From assembly GCA_020431405.1 (NCBI GenBank), contig JAGQIK010000560.1, positions 1 to 62,471 on the forward strand: a DNA stretch of 62,471 nucleotides. The letters are read 5' to 3'. The translations under genes were made by a program, and so were the position numbers. This stretch comes from Myxococcales bacterium (lineage in GTDB: Bacteria; Myxococcota_A; Polyangia; GCA-2747355). Below are positions 44,889 to 52,504 of the stretch, piece by piece; the first letter of the stretch is position 1, and the number at the start of each line of letters is the position of its first letter. Under the pieces are notes generated by a model that did not search any database, was not told where the DNA came from, and saw only the letters and a program-made list of their open reading frames with translations.

Positions 44889-46406
44889 TCAGCGCAACCG
44901 TCGCGGGCGTAGTGCGCAGGCCACACGCCGTATCGCCTCGTCGATCTCGACCTCGTCGAGGGGCGCGAAGCCGAGGCGCACGTAGGGGCGGCGACCGCTC
45001 GAGAACAGAAACGAGCTGGCGGGGTCGAAGCGCGCGCCGAGCTCGGCGGCGCGCTGGCACCAGGCGTCGACGTCGACACCGCGCGCGCGGCACCACAGCG
45101 CCAGGCCGCCGGCCGGAAGCTCGTAGCTCAGCACTTCTGCCAGCTCGCGCGACAGCGCGGCTTGCAGCACGGCGCGCCGCTCGCTGTAGACGCGACGCAT
45201 GCGGCGCGCGTGCCGTGCGACCTCGCCGTCTTCGAGCAGCTCGGCGACGGCGTGCTCCACCGCGAGATCGCCCTGCCGATCGATGCCGAGGCGCAGGCGC
45301 GCCAGGCGCTCGATGACCTGCGGCGTGGCGACGACCCAGGCGATGCGCAGGCCCGGGGCGAAGATCTTCGACAAGGTCCCGACGTAGAGCACCACACCGC
45401 GCTCGTCAGCGCTCGCCAGCGGCAGCAGCGGCGCGCCGCTGAAGTGAAACTCGTGATCGTAGTCGTCTTCGATGACGGCCATACGGCGGCGCGCCGCCAG
45501 CTCGAGCAATCGAAGCCGGCGCGCCGGCGCCAGCGGTACGGTGGTCGGATACTGGTGATGCGGCGTCAGGTAGACGGCGCGTACGGGGCGCGACTCGGCG
45601 AGCGCTGCCAGCGCTTCGACGTCGAGCCCGTGCGCGTCGACGGGCAGCGGCACCAGCTCGGCGCCGCCGCTGGCCAGCGCCTCCCAGGCGGGGGGATAGC
45701 CGTAGCGCTCGACGGCGATGACGGGCCGCTCGCGCGCGCCGCGCGGGGAGCGCCCGAGCAGCTGCCCGACGAGATGCAGCCCCATCTGCGCGCCACGCGT
45801 GACCAGCAGCGCCTCGGGCGCCGCCACCACGCCGCGCGTGGCGGCCAGCATCTGCGCGATGGCCTGGCGCAGGCGCAGCGACCCGCGCGGATCGCCATAG
45901 CTCAACACCTCGCGCGCCGAGCGGCGCAGGGCGCGGCGGTACGCGCGCGCGAGCAGATCGGCGGGCACCAGGCGCGTGTCGGGCAAACCGCCGGCGAGCA
46001 TCAGCGTGCCCGGCTGCGGCTCGTCGCGGCGCGCGCGTCGATAGCGCTCGCTGGGGCCGCGTGCTTCGCGCGGCAGATCGAAGCCGGGCGTCAGCGCGTG
46101 AGAAGACGTGGCGGCGCCCGCGCGCCCGGGCGTGGCTGGTGGCAGGTCGGAGGCGATGAAGGTGCCGCGCGCCGGCACGCGTACGATCCAGCCCTGGGCG
46201 CTCAGCTCGTCGAGCGCGGCGAGCACGGTGTTGCGGTGCACGCCGAGGTCGTCGGCCAGCGTGCGGCTGCCGGGCAGGCGCTGTCCTGGGCGCAGCCGTC
46301 CGCGGCGCACGTCGCGGCGCAAGGCGTCGCTGATGCGCAGATACAGCGGGCGCGCCCCACCTTCGTCGACAGCGATACGCGGCTCCCAGCCGTCCTGGTC
46401 GTGCAT
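44889..46406 (-). CDS. MocR/PdxR-family transcriptional regulator
   Basis: A 505-residue GntR-type regulator fused to a PLP-dependent aminotransferase-like domain. The wHTH is at about 20-95 (PLYLRISDALRRDVRRGRL, GSRTLADDLGVHRNTVLAAL). The aminotransferase fold follows (about 130-500), with LVTRGAQMGLHLVGQLLG, YLTPHHQYPTTVPLA, the PLP-Lys region VLYVGTLSKIFAPGLRIAW and VIEDDYDHEFHFSG. MocR regulators sense PLP or related amines. It is divergent from a pyridoxamine-oxidase-like/GNAT fusion across a 10-bp inverted repeat, so it probably controls that gene and itself. This fits the PdxR type, but I do not give a symbol. Confidence 0.93.
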   Translation of the reverse strand: MHDQDGWEPRIAVDEGGARPLYLRISDALRRDVRRGRLRPGQRLPGSRTLADDLGVHRNTVLAALDELSAQGWIVRVPARGTFIASDLPPATPGRAGAATSSHALTPGFDLPREARGPSERYRRARRDEPQPGTLMLAGGLPDTRLVPADLLARAYRRALRRSAREVLSYGDPRGSLRLRQAIAQMLAATRGVVAAPEALLVTRGAQMGLHLVGQLLGRSPRGARERPVIAVERYGYPPAWEALASGGAELVPLPVDAHGLDVEALAALAESRPVRAVYLTPHHQYPTTVPLAPARRLRLLELAARRRMAVIEDDYDHEFHFSGAPLLPLASADERGVVLYVGTLSKIFAPGLRIAWVVATPQVIERLARLRLGIDRQGDLAVEHAVAELLEDGEVARHARRMRRVYSERRAVLQAALSRELAEVLSYELPAGGLALWCRARGVDVDAWCQRAAELGARFDPASSFLFSSGRRPYVRLGFAPLDEVEIDEAIRRVACALRPRRLR

Positions 46407-46413
46407 CAGCTAC

Positions 46414-46456
46414 TGGTCTATCACATATGTCAGAACTGGTACTACTTGATAGACCA
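46414..46456. promoter_or_regulatory. Inverted repeat, probable MocR/PdxR operator
   Basis: TGGTCTATCA (46414-46423) and its exact reverse complement TGATAGACCA (46447-46456) lie between the divergent genes, with two more ACTGGT copies (46412 and 46435). This is the arrangement expected for a regulator controlling both directions. The right arm would fall inside the coding region if the fusion gene began at ATG 46427, which favours ATG 46478. Confidence 0.7.
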
Positions 46457-46477
46457 CTGGCGCGCTATCTGTTGCTC

Positions 46478-47572
46478 ATGAGCTTCGAAGGGATCACCCG
46501 CGACGAAACCCTGACACTGCTGCGCCAGGCGCACGTCGTCCGCTTCGCCGGCACCACCGAGTCGGGCCTTCCGCTGATGCGCACCGTGCACCCCTGCGTG
46601 GCCGGCGGCTGGCTGCTCTTTCACGCCGGCCCGCGCGGCGAGAAGAACGCCTGCCTCGGAAGGCCCGTCGTCTTCTGCACCGAGCGCGTGATCGCGCGCA
46701 TCCCGAGCTACTTCATCGACGAGCGACGCGCCTGTCCGGCGACGACCTACTACGAGAGCGTGATCGTCGAGGGGCTGCTCGAGCGCGTCGACGACCACGC
46801 GCTCAAGACCGCGTCGCTCGCTGCGCTGATGGCGCAGCTGCAGCCGGAAGGCGGCCACGTGCCGCTCGAGCCCGACGAGCCGCTCTACCGCAAGACCATC
46901 GAAGGGCTGCTGGTGGCGGGCGTGCGGCTCGACGCGGCGCAGATCGGCGGCAAGCGCAAGCTGGGGCAACATCTCGCGCCCGCGCGCCGCCAGGCCGTGC
47001 TCGAAGGCCTCTGGCGCCGCGGCGACGCCGGAGACGCCGCCGCCATCGAGGAGATCCGCCGCGCCGCGCCCGATGCCGCGCCGCCCGCCTTCGCCGCCGC
47101 TCCGCGAGAGGGCGTCTCGCTGCACGTTCACCTCTTCGACGAGGATCTGCCCGCCGCGATCGCGCTGGTGCAGCACGAGTACTGGAACGACGGCCGCTAT
47201 GACGGCGCGGCCCTCGCGCGCGCGTTTCGCGGGTCGGCGGTTTGGGTCGGCGCACGCGACGCGGCCGGCGCGCTGATCGCCACGGCCCGCGCCATTAGCG
47301 ACGGCGTCAAGCTCGCGTATGTCGGCGACGTGGCGGTGGCGCCCGCCTATCGCGGAAGCGGCGTCGGGCGCGCCTTGATGGCGTTGCTGCTCGATCACCC
47401 CCGCGTGCGCACGACCGGCTGCGTGCGCCTCGCGACGCGCGACGCGCACGGCTTCTATCGCGGACTGGGCTTCGAGATGGCGGGCGAGCTGCCGCTGACG
47501 CCGCAGATGGCGCTGGTAAGATGGCCGCGCCGGCCGCTACCAGGAGAACAGAAAGCCGTCGGTATCGCCTGA
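46478..47572 (+). CDS. Pyridoxamine 5'-phosphate oxidase-like / GNAT acetyltransferase fusion
   Basis: A 364-residue two-domain protein from ATG 46478 (an in-frame ATG at 46427 would add 17 residues). The N-terminal part (to about 200) is a split-barrel flavin-binding PPOX-like domain: HVVRFAGTTESGLPLMRTVHP, GGWLLFHAGPRGEKN, YYESVIVEGLLERVDD. The C-terminal part (about 225-350) is a GNAT domain with the acetyl-CoA loop VAVAPAYRGSGVGRALMALL. It may act on a vitamin B6 compound or amine in a pathway controlled by the divergent MocR regulator. Such fusions are known, but their substrate is not established. Its 3' end overlaps the convergent GNAT gene by 36 bp. Confidence 0.88.
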   Translation: MSFEGITRDETLTLLRQAHVVRFAGTTESGLPLMRTVHPCVAGGWLLFHAGPRGEKNACLGRPVVFCTERVIARIPSYFIDERRACPATTYYESVIVEGLLERVDDHALKTASLAALMAQLQPEGGHVPLEPDEPLYRKTIEGLLVAGVRLDAAQIGGKRKLGQHLAPARRQAVLEGLWRRGDAGDAAAIEEIRRAAPDAAPPAFAAAPREGVSLHVHLFDEDLPAAIALVQHEYWNDGRYDGAALARAFRGSAVWVGARDAAGALIATARAISDGVKLAYVGDVAVAPAYRGSGVGRALMALLLDHPRVRTTGCVRLATRDAHGFYRGLGFEMAGELPLTPQMALVRWPRRPLPGEQKAVGIA

Positions 47573-48661
47573 AGAGAGGTGCCAGTTGTTGGCGTCGAGC
47601 ACGAATGACTCGGGCGGGCCGTCCTTCTTGCCGATACCGCCGATGATGAAATACTCGGGCTCGCTCGTCTCGGCGAAGAGGAAGCGCTTGAACACGCGCG
47701 CGTAGCGCGGGTCGCTGACGATGCTCTCGACGAGCGCCACGTCGCTGCTGTGGAAGTGCTGCACCGCGGCGCCGGCGATGGTGGCGATCGCTTCCTCGTC
47801 GTCGGGCATGGCGAGAAAGTCGACGATGGCGCCGACCGACTGCTCGCCGCGGTCGCTGCGCCCGACCACGACCCACCCGCGCAGGTCGCCGCCCTTCTCG
47901 ATGGCGTAGCAGGTTTTCTGATTGTAGGGGCGGTCGATGTACTTCCAGTTGAGCAGCTTGGCCGGCTTGTAGGGCTGGATCGCGGCGCTGGGGATCACGC
48001 GGTCGGCGAGCGCGTCGAAGCGCGCGTCGAAGCGATCGATCTTGTCGACGCGCATGCCGCGGCCGAGCACGGCGCGCGCTCCCCGATCGAAGAGCACCAT
48101 CGCGCTATCGGCGGCGAAGGCGAAGGCCTCGCCGAGCGCGCCCTCGGCGAGAAACGGCACCTTCTCGCGCACGCGATGAAGCTGCGACTTGGCGCGGATC
48201 ACACGCGCCATGCGCCGCGCGCCGCCGGTGTCCTTGTAGTGTTTGCGCGCGCTCTGCAGCTCGCGGTTCTCGGGGCTCGACCAGATGATCGGAAACACGT
48301 GCGAGGTCTCTGCCTCGACGAGCTTGTACATCTTGGCGCAGATGAAGAACGCCAGACCGGACGCGCGCAGCTCGGGATGTACGAACAGATCGTGCGGCAC
48401 CGCCATCTCGACGAGCTTGCCCTGCACGATGTAGGTCGTGGGCGTGATGCCGAAGTAGCCCATCACGCGCTGAGATTCGTCGACGGCGACCCAGTAGCGC
48501 GGGTTCTCCGGCTTGGCCATCGGGTTCTCGAAGGCCATGTACTCGACGAGCACGCGCCGCACGCGCGGCTCTTGCGGCATCTCGCGGTATTGCAGCAGCT
48601 CCTCGAAGCTGTCCATGTCCTCGCGTCGGATCGGGCGGTATTCGAGCTTGGGACGCGCCAT
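47537..48661 (-). CDS. GNAT-family N-acetyltransferase-like protein
   Basis: A 374-residue protein with an N-terminal GNAT-like domain (about 1-160): YRPIRREDMDSFEELLQYRE, RYWVAVDESQRVMGYFGITP, VEMAVPHDLFVHPELRASG with LAFFICAKMYKLVEAE after it. The remainder resembles a second acetyltransferase-like fold (YRPYNQKTCYAIEKGGDLRG near residue 262), as in the tandem-GNAT proteins of bacterial lipid or peptidoglycan metabolism. No signal peptide is present. ATG 48661 with GAGAGGA 8 nt upstream is preferred over the longer frame to 48691. Substrate unknown. Confidence 0.84.
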   Translation of the reverse strand: MARPKLEYRPIRREDMDSFEELLQYREMPQEPRVRRVLVEYMAFENPMAKPENPRYWVAVDESQRVMGYFGITPTTYIVQGKLVEMAVPHDLFVHPELRASGLAFFICAKMYKLVEAETSHVFPIIWSSPENRELQSARKHYKDTGGARRMARVIRAKSQLHRVREKVPFLAEGALGEAFAFAADSAMVLFDRGARAVLGRGMRVDKIDRFDARFDALADRVIPSAAIQPYKPAKLLNWKYIDRPYNQKTCYAIEKGGDLRGWVVVGRSDRGEQSVGAIVDFLAMPDDEEAIATIAGAAVQHFHSSDVALVESIVSDPRYARVFKRFLFAETSEPEYFIIGGIGKKDGPPESFVLDANNWHLSSGDTDGFLFSW

Positions 48662-48732
48662 CGCAGATCCTCTCGTAGCTAGGCGCAGCACTATCGCCTG
48701 CCGCCTCGCGGCCGGTCAATCGCCGCGAAGGC

Positions 48733-50364
48733 TCACGGCGCCGGCGCCGGCAGCACGATCAGGCGGCGCCGCAGATAGGCCAGGTTGAGCGGGTTGAAGC
48801 GGGCTGCGCCGAGAAACTGCGCGATGTTGATAGAGACGCCAGGCGCCGACGAGGGCCCCGCCTCCATGATGTTGAAGCCGTCGGTGTCGATGTGGCCTGG
48901 CGTGGTGCGCGGCCCGGTAAACTCGGCCTTGGCCGCGCCGCCGAAGAGGCCGAAAGGCGGCGCGTGCTCGGCCACGAGACCGAGCGCGTGCCCCACCTCG
49001 TGCGCCGTCAGCGCGCCGACCAGACGCCCCAACGTCTGGATCACGGTGGCGAGCTTGCGCGCGCGCACCACCGCGAGCGGGGGCGCCGTCTTTTCGTCGT
49101 AGGCCTCGTCGAGCAGCAGCCCATCGTGCGGGTGCTCGCCGACCGCTACGCCCCCGGCGCCGAGCGCGGCGATGAAGTCGCCGAGCAGCACCGTGGCGAG
49201 CGACTTGCTCGTCGGATCGCCGGCGATCAGCCCGGCGACGGTGCTGAGCGCCTTGCTGGTAAAGACGCCGTAGCCGGGGCCGATGTTGTCCTCGGTCTGC
49301 AGGTTGTTGCGGTCCACCGTACGAGACCGCCCGAGAAACGGCTCGGCGAGATCGCCGCCGCCGATGGCGATCACCGAGAAGCCGCGCGTGCTCTCGCTGC
49401 CGTCGAGCTTCTGGTAGACGTAGTCGGCGAGCTTCGGCGCACCGGCCTCGTCCTCGCGCACGAAGCGAATGCCCACCGAGTCGGCGTCGCGCGCGCCGTC
49501 GACGGCGATGCCGTAGGCCGCGCGCAGGTTGGTCAGGATCTCGCGCTTCATCCACTCGGCGACGATGGCGCTGGCGCCGGTCACGCCGTAGCGCGTCGCC
49601 GCCTTGGCGGCTGCGGTCTCGTTTTCGCTGCCGAGGCCGGCGGCGCGCAGGTCTTCGAGAAAGTCGGCCACGCCGTTGGGTTTGGCCTCGCTGGCGACGC
49701 GCCACTCGCCGGCGCTGTCGCGCTCGCTGCGGATCGTGTAGAGGTCCTGGCTGAACAGCACCAGCCAGCGGTCCTCGAGGCGGAACGGATCGAGCTCGGG
49801 CCGCAGCTCGCCGACGTCGAAGGAGACGGTCGCGTCGCGCTGGGAGCCGTCGAGATCGGCGATGCGGGCGGTGAACGTGACGGCGCCATCGGGCGCGGCG
49901 CGCTCGGCGGGCAGCCGCAGCTGCGCGCGCCCGTCTTTGTCGCTGCGCGAGAAGAGGTCGACGAGCTCGCTGCCAGCGGCGCGATCGCCGAGCGCCACGT
50001 CGGCCTTGATGCTCAGCGTGGCGCCGTCGGCGCGCGTGCCGCGCCAGCTGACATCGACGGTGAAACCCGCGCGCGGCACCAGCACGCGGAAGCGCTTGCT
50101 GCTGCCGTCTTCGTCGGTGTAGGGCGTGCTGCCGTCAAACGTCGCGCCGAGCTCGTCGACCGTGATCGACAGCGCCAGCGGCACGAACACGTCGGGCTTG
50201 ATCGTGTCGGCCGCGGCATCGCTGGGCGCGTCCGATGACACGTCGGAGGCACCGATGTCGCGCGTGCGTACGTCGCGCGGCGGCGTGCGACACCCCGCGG
50301 CGCTCGCGGCGGTGAGAGCGACGAGGACGGCGAAGGCCAGCGGCCGGAGCGGCGAGCGCAGCAC
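48733..50364 (-). CDS. Metzincin-like zinc metalloprotease lipoprotein
   Basis: A 543-residue predicted lipoprotein (GTG start, lipobox ASAAGC near residue 21, acidic linker, Ig-like beta region to about 180). The catalytic region near residue 455 has TAHEVGHALGLVAEH: HExxHxxG is present, but the third His is two positions further than in standard metzincins (HExxHxxGxxH). A Met-turn-like NIMEAGPSS follows. It probably is a secreted protease, with a noncanonical site. The start is set at GTG 50364, with TATGCT exactly 6 nt upstream; longer frames would run into the divergent gene. Confidence 0.85.
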   Translation of the reverse strand: MLRSPLRPLAFAVLVALTAASAAGCRTPPRDVRTRDIGASDVSSDAPSDAAADTIKPDVFVPLALSITVDELGATFDGSTPYTDEDGSSKRFRVLVPRAGFTVDVSWRGTRADGATLSIKADVALGDRAAGSELVDLFSRSDKDGRAQLRLPAERAAPDGAVTFTARIADLDGSQRDATVSFDVGELRPELDPFRLEDRWLVLFSQDLYTIRSERDSAGEWRVASEAKPNGVADFLEDLRAAGLGSENETAAAKAATRYGVTGASAIVAEWMKREILTNLRAAYGIAVDGARDADSVGIRFVREDEAGAPKLADYVYQKLDGSESTRGFSVIAIGGGDLAEPFLGRSRTVDRNNLQTEDNIGPGYGVFTSKALSTVAGLIAGDPTSKSLATVLLGDFIAALGAGGVAVGEHPHDGLLLDEAYDEKTAPPLAVVRARKLATVIQTLGRLVGALTAHEVGHALGLVAEHAPPFGLFGGAAKAEFTGPRTTPGHIDTDGFNIMEAGPSSAPGVSINIAQFLGAARFNPLNLAYLRRRLIVLPAPAP

Positions 50365-50370
50365 GGGCGA

Positions 50371-50376
50371 AGCATA
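50371..50376 (-). promoter_or_regulatory. Putative -10 (TATGCT) for metalloprotease lipoprotein
   Basis: TATGCT, six nucleotides, then GTG 50364. Confidence 0.45.
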
Positions 50377-50389
50377 GCCTGCCGCGGCG

Positions 50390-50395
50390 TATACT
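50390..50395 (+). promoter_or_regulatory. Putative -10 (TATACT) for lipoprotein at 50405
   Basis: TATACT ends 9 nt before GTG 50405 and immediately before another in-frame GTG at 50396. This favours the downstream start. Confidence 0.4.
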
Positions 50396-50404
50396 GTGCG
50401 CATC

Positions 50405-51661
50405 GTGTACGGGCTGACAAAGGCGCCGCTGGTGCTCGCGCTGCTGGTCGCGCTCGTCGGAGTGCTCGCAGGCGGCTGCGACCGCATCGCGCGTTACTAC
50501 GGCTACGACGCCGGCGCACGTCCCGAGGACGCCGCCAAAGACGCGACCGGCGATCTCGATGCACCATCGGAGATGCGCGTCGGCGATCTTCCCATCGACG
50601 GCCCACCCGGCGACACGATGCCCCCCGACTGCAGCGGCGCCACGCGCAGCTTCGGCACCGCGCTCGTCGGCGCGCGCTTCTTCGCGGCGACCTACGAGCT
50701 GCTGTCGCGCCGCATCTGGGTCGCTGGAGACGTGGTGCAGAACGGCCGGCGCGTGCCGGTGGTCGCGGCGTTCGACGAGTGCGGCGTGCTCGTCCCGTCG
50801 AGCGTGCGCATGATCCCGCGAATGGACTGGCGCGCCACCGACATCATCGCCAGCTACCGCGGGCTTCCCACCGGGCTGATCTGCGTCTCGGGCGACAACG
50901 GCAGCACGCAGAGCTTCATCGCCTGCCTCGACCGCGACCCGACGGGCCTCCCCAAGGCTGTGCGCTGGCAGAACGACGCCGTCACCCCGCCGCCGCCGCT
51001 GGCCATCGCCGACATCAGCGCCTACGTGGTGATGCTCGGCAGCCGCGGCGGCGCCCCAGTGCATCGCGCCTTCGCGCTCGACGGATCCGCCATGGGCAAC
51101 GAGCTGACGATCACCGAAACGGGCGACGTCGCAGGATTTGCGTCGCGTGCCACGGCGGCGAGCTATGGACTAGCGCGGCTCAGCGGTGGGGCGCTGATGC
51201 CGGCGCTCGGCATCGTGACGTTTCAATCGAGCTGTGACTGGATGAGCTGTTCGGCGCAGCCCAAGATCTACACCGCCACCCTGAGCAAGCTCGCGGCCTT
51301 CACGCTGACGCCGACGCGCGGCATCTGGTTGAGCTCTTCGGGCGGCCTCAACCAAGGCGTCTCGATCGCGCTGGCCACCGACACGCCCAACAGCGCCACC
51401 CTCAGCGCCGGCACCATCCGCGCGGCGACTGCCGTCAAGAACGTCGTGCTCGCGGTGGGAGACGACGGCAACGGCGAGGTCAATATCTGGCGCGTCAACG
51501 CCGACATGACCTCGCCCAGCTCGGCCACGCTCGGCGTTGGCGGCACCGCACACGACATCATCGTCATCTCCAACGACCGCGTGGCCTTCGTCGGCGAGAC
51601 GAACGCGGGCGATGGAGCGCTCGGGATCTGCGTCTACGACAAATGCGTGCCATCGCCGTAA
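50405..51661 (+). CDS. Hypothetical lipoprotein (GCDRIA family)
   Basis: A 418-residue predicted lipoprotein from GTG 50405 (GTG 50396 would add three residues). Lipobox LAGGC is followed by DRIARYYG and an Asp/Pro/Gly linker to about residue 75. The globular part is bounded by cysteines (PPDCSGATRS to YDKCVPSP) and contains beta-rich repeats, such as FFAATYELLSRRIWVAGDVV and SLGVGGTAHDI-like strands, suggesting a propeller. It shares the GCDRIA start and layout with the protein at 41397-42590. Function unknown. It is convergent with the downstream hydrolase gene. Confidence 0.8.
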   Translation: MYGLTKAPLVLALLVALVGVLAGGCDRIARYYGYDAGARPEDAAKDATGDLDAPSEMRVGDLPIDGPPGDTMPPDCSGATRSFGTALVGARFFAATYELLSRRIWVAGDVVQNGRRVPVVAAFDECGVLVPSSVRMIPRMDWRATDIIASYRGLPTGLICVSGDNGSTQSFIACLDRDPTGLPKAVRWQNDAVTPPPPLAIADISAYVVMLGSRGGAPVHRAFALDGSAMGNELTITETGDVAGFASRATAASYGLARLSGGALMPALGIVTFQSSCDWMSCSAQPKIYTATLSKLAAFTLTPTRGIWLSSSGGLNQGVSIALATDTPNSATLSAGTIRAATAVKNVVLAVGDDGNGEVNIWRVNADMTSPSSATLGVGGTAHDIIVISNDRVAFVGETNAGDGALGICVYDKCVPSP

Positions 51662-51667
51662 CGCGCG

Positions 51668-52504
51668 CTAGAGCGCGCCGGCGAGAAAGTCTGCGACGTC
51701 CGCGATGGAGTCGGGCTTGTCGGAAAACAGCCCGGTACCGTGGGCCGTGCCGGCGTACTGTTTGAACTGCCAGCCCGCGGGTGCGCCCGTCTTGAAGCCA
51801 TCGTTCCAGCTCGCCTCCGACGCCGGATAAGCAAAAAGCAGCGGCAGCTGCAGCTTGGACAGGTTGGCCGCGAGCGTGTTTTGCGCCTCGGTGTAGGTGC
51901 CGCCGCTGAGAAAGACCAACGCCGCGGGCGACGGCTGCTGCGCGTCGCCGTCGGCTGCGACCGTGTAGTCGAGCACGGTGGTGGTGCCGTTGGAGGCGCC
52001 CACGAGCGCCAGCTTGTCGAGGTTCATGGCGCAGGCGTGCGCGGCGAGGAAGGCCACCGCGGCCTTGGCGTCGAGCTTGCCCTTGTCGCCGAGGTAGGCG
52101 TCCATCGCGTTGCCCGCCGAGTTGCCCGCGCCGCGGCGGTCGACGTTGAGCACGTTGAACCCCTTGGCGCGCAGCGCTTGTACGAAAGCGAGCGGGAAGT
52201 TGGCGCGCGAGTTGGCGGGCGGGACCATGTGCAAAAGCACGACGGCCGCTGCGTTGGCCTGTCCGCTCAGGTAGAGGTCCGCCTCGAGCTTGACGTTGTC
52301 GTCGGTGGTAAAGGTCACCACCTCGGGATCGGAGCCTTTCATGCACGCGGCGGGATTCGTGTCGGCGCCAGCCTCTGCGGGGCCAACGTCGAGCGCGGCG
52401 TCGAGGGTCTTGTTGGTGTCGGGGGTCGAGCCGCCGTCATCACTGCAGCCAGCGCCAACCACCGAGAGCAGCAGGCCCAACGCGATAAGGATAGTCTTGG
52501 TCAT
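51668..52504 (-). CDS. Lipoprotein alpha/beta hydrolase
   Basis: A 278-residue predicted lipoprotein (lipobox VVGAGC near residue 20, short acidic linker to about 52). The rest is an alpha/beta-hydrolase domain: AAAVVLLHMVPPANSRANF (oxyanion-hole region), GFNVLNVDRRGAGNSAG, nucleophile elbow LVGASNGTTTVLD with Ser in GASNG, and probable His in GTAHGTGLFSD. It resembles dienelactone-hydrolase or esterase-type secreted enzymes. Its ATG overlaps the TGA of the upstream amidohydrolase gene (ATGA), yet it also has TAAGCT 6 nt before the ATG, so it may be both coupled and separately transcribed. Confidence 0.87.
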   Translation of the reverse strand: MTKTILIALGLLLSVVGAGCSDDGGSTPDTNKTLDAALDVGPAEAGADTNPAACMKGSDPEVVTFTTDDNVKLEADLYLSGQANAAAVVLLHMVPPANSRANFPLAFVQALRAKGFNVLNVDRRGAGNSAGNAMDAYLGDKGKLDAKAAVAFLAAHACAMNLDKLALVGASNGTTTVLDYTVAADGDAQQPSPAALVFLSGGTYTEAQNTLAANLSKLQLPLLFAYPASEASWNDGFKTGAPAGWQFKQYAGTAHGTGLFSDKPDSIADVADFLAGAL

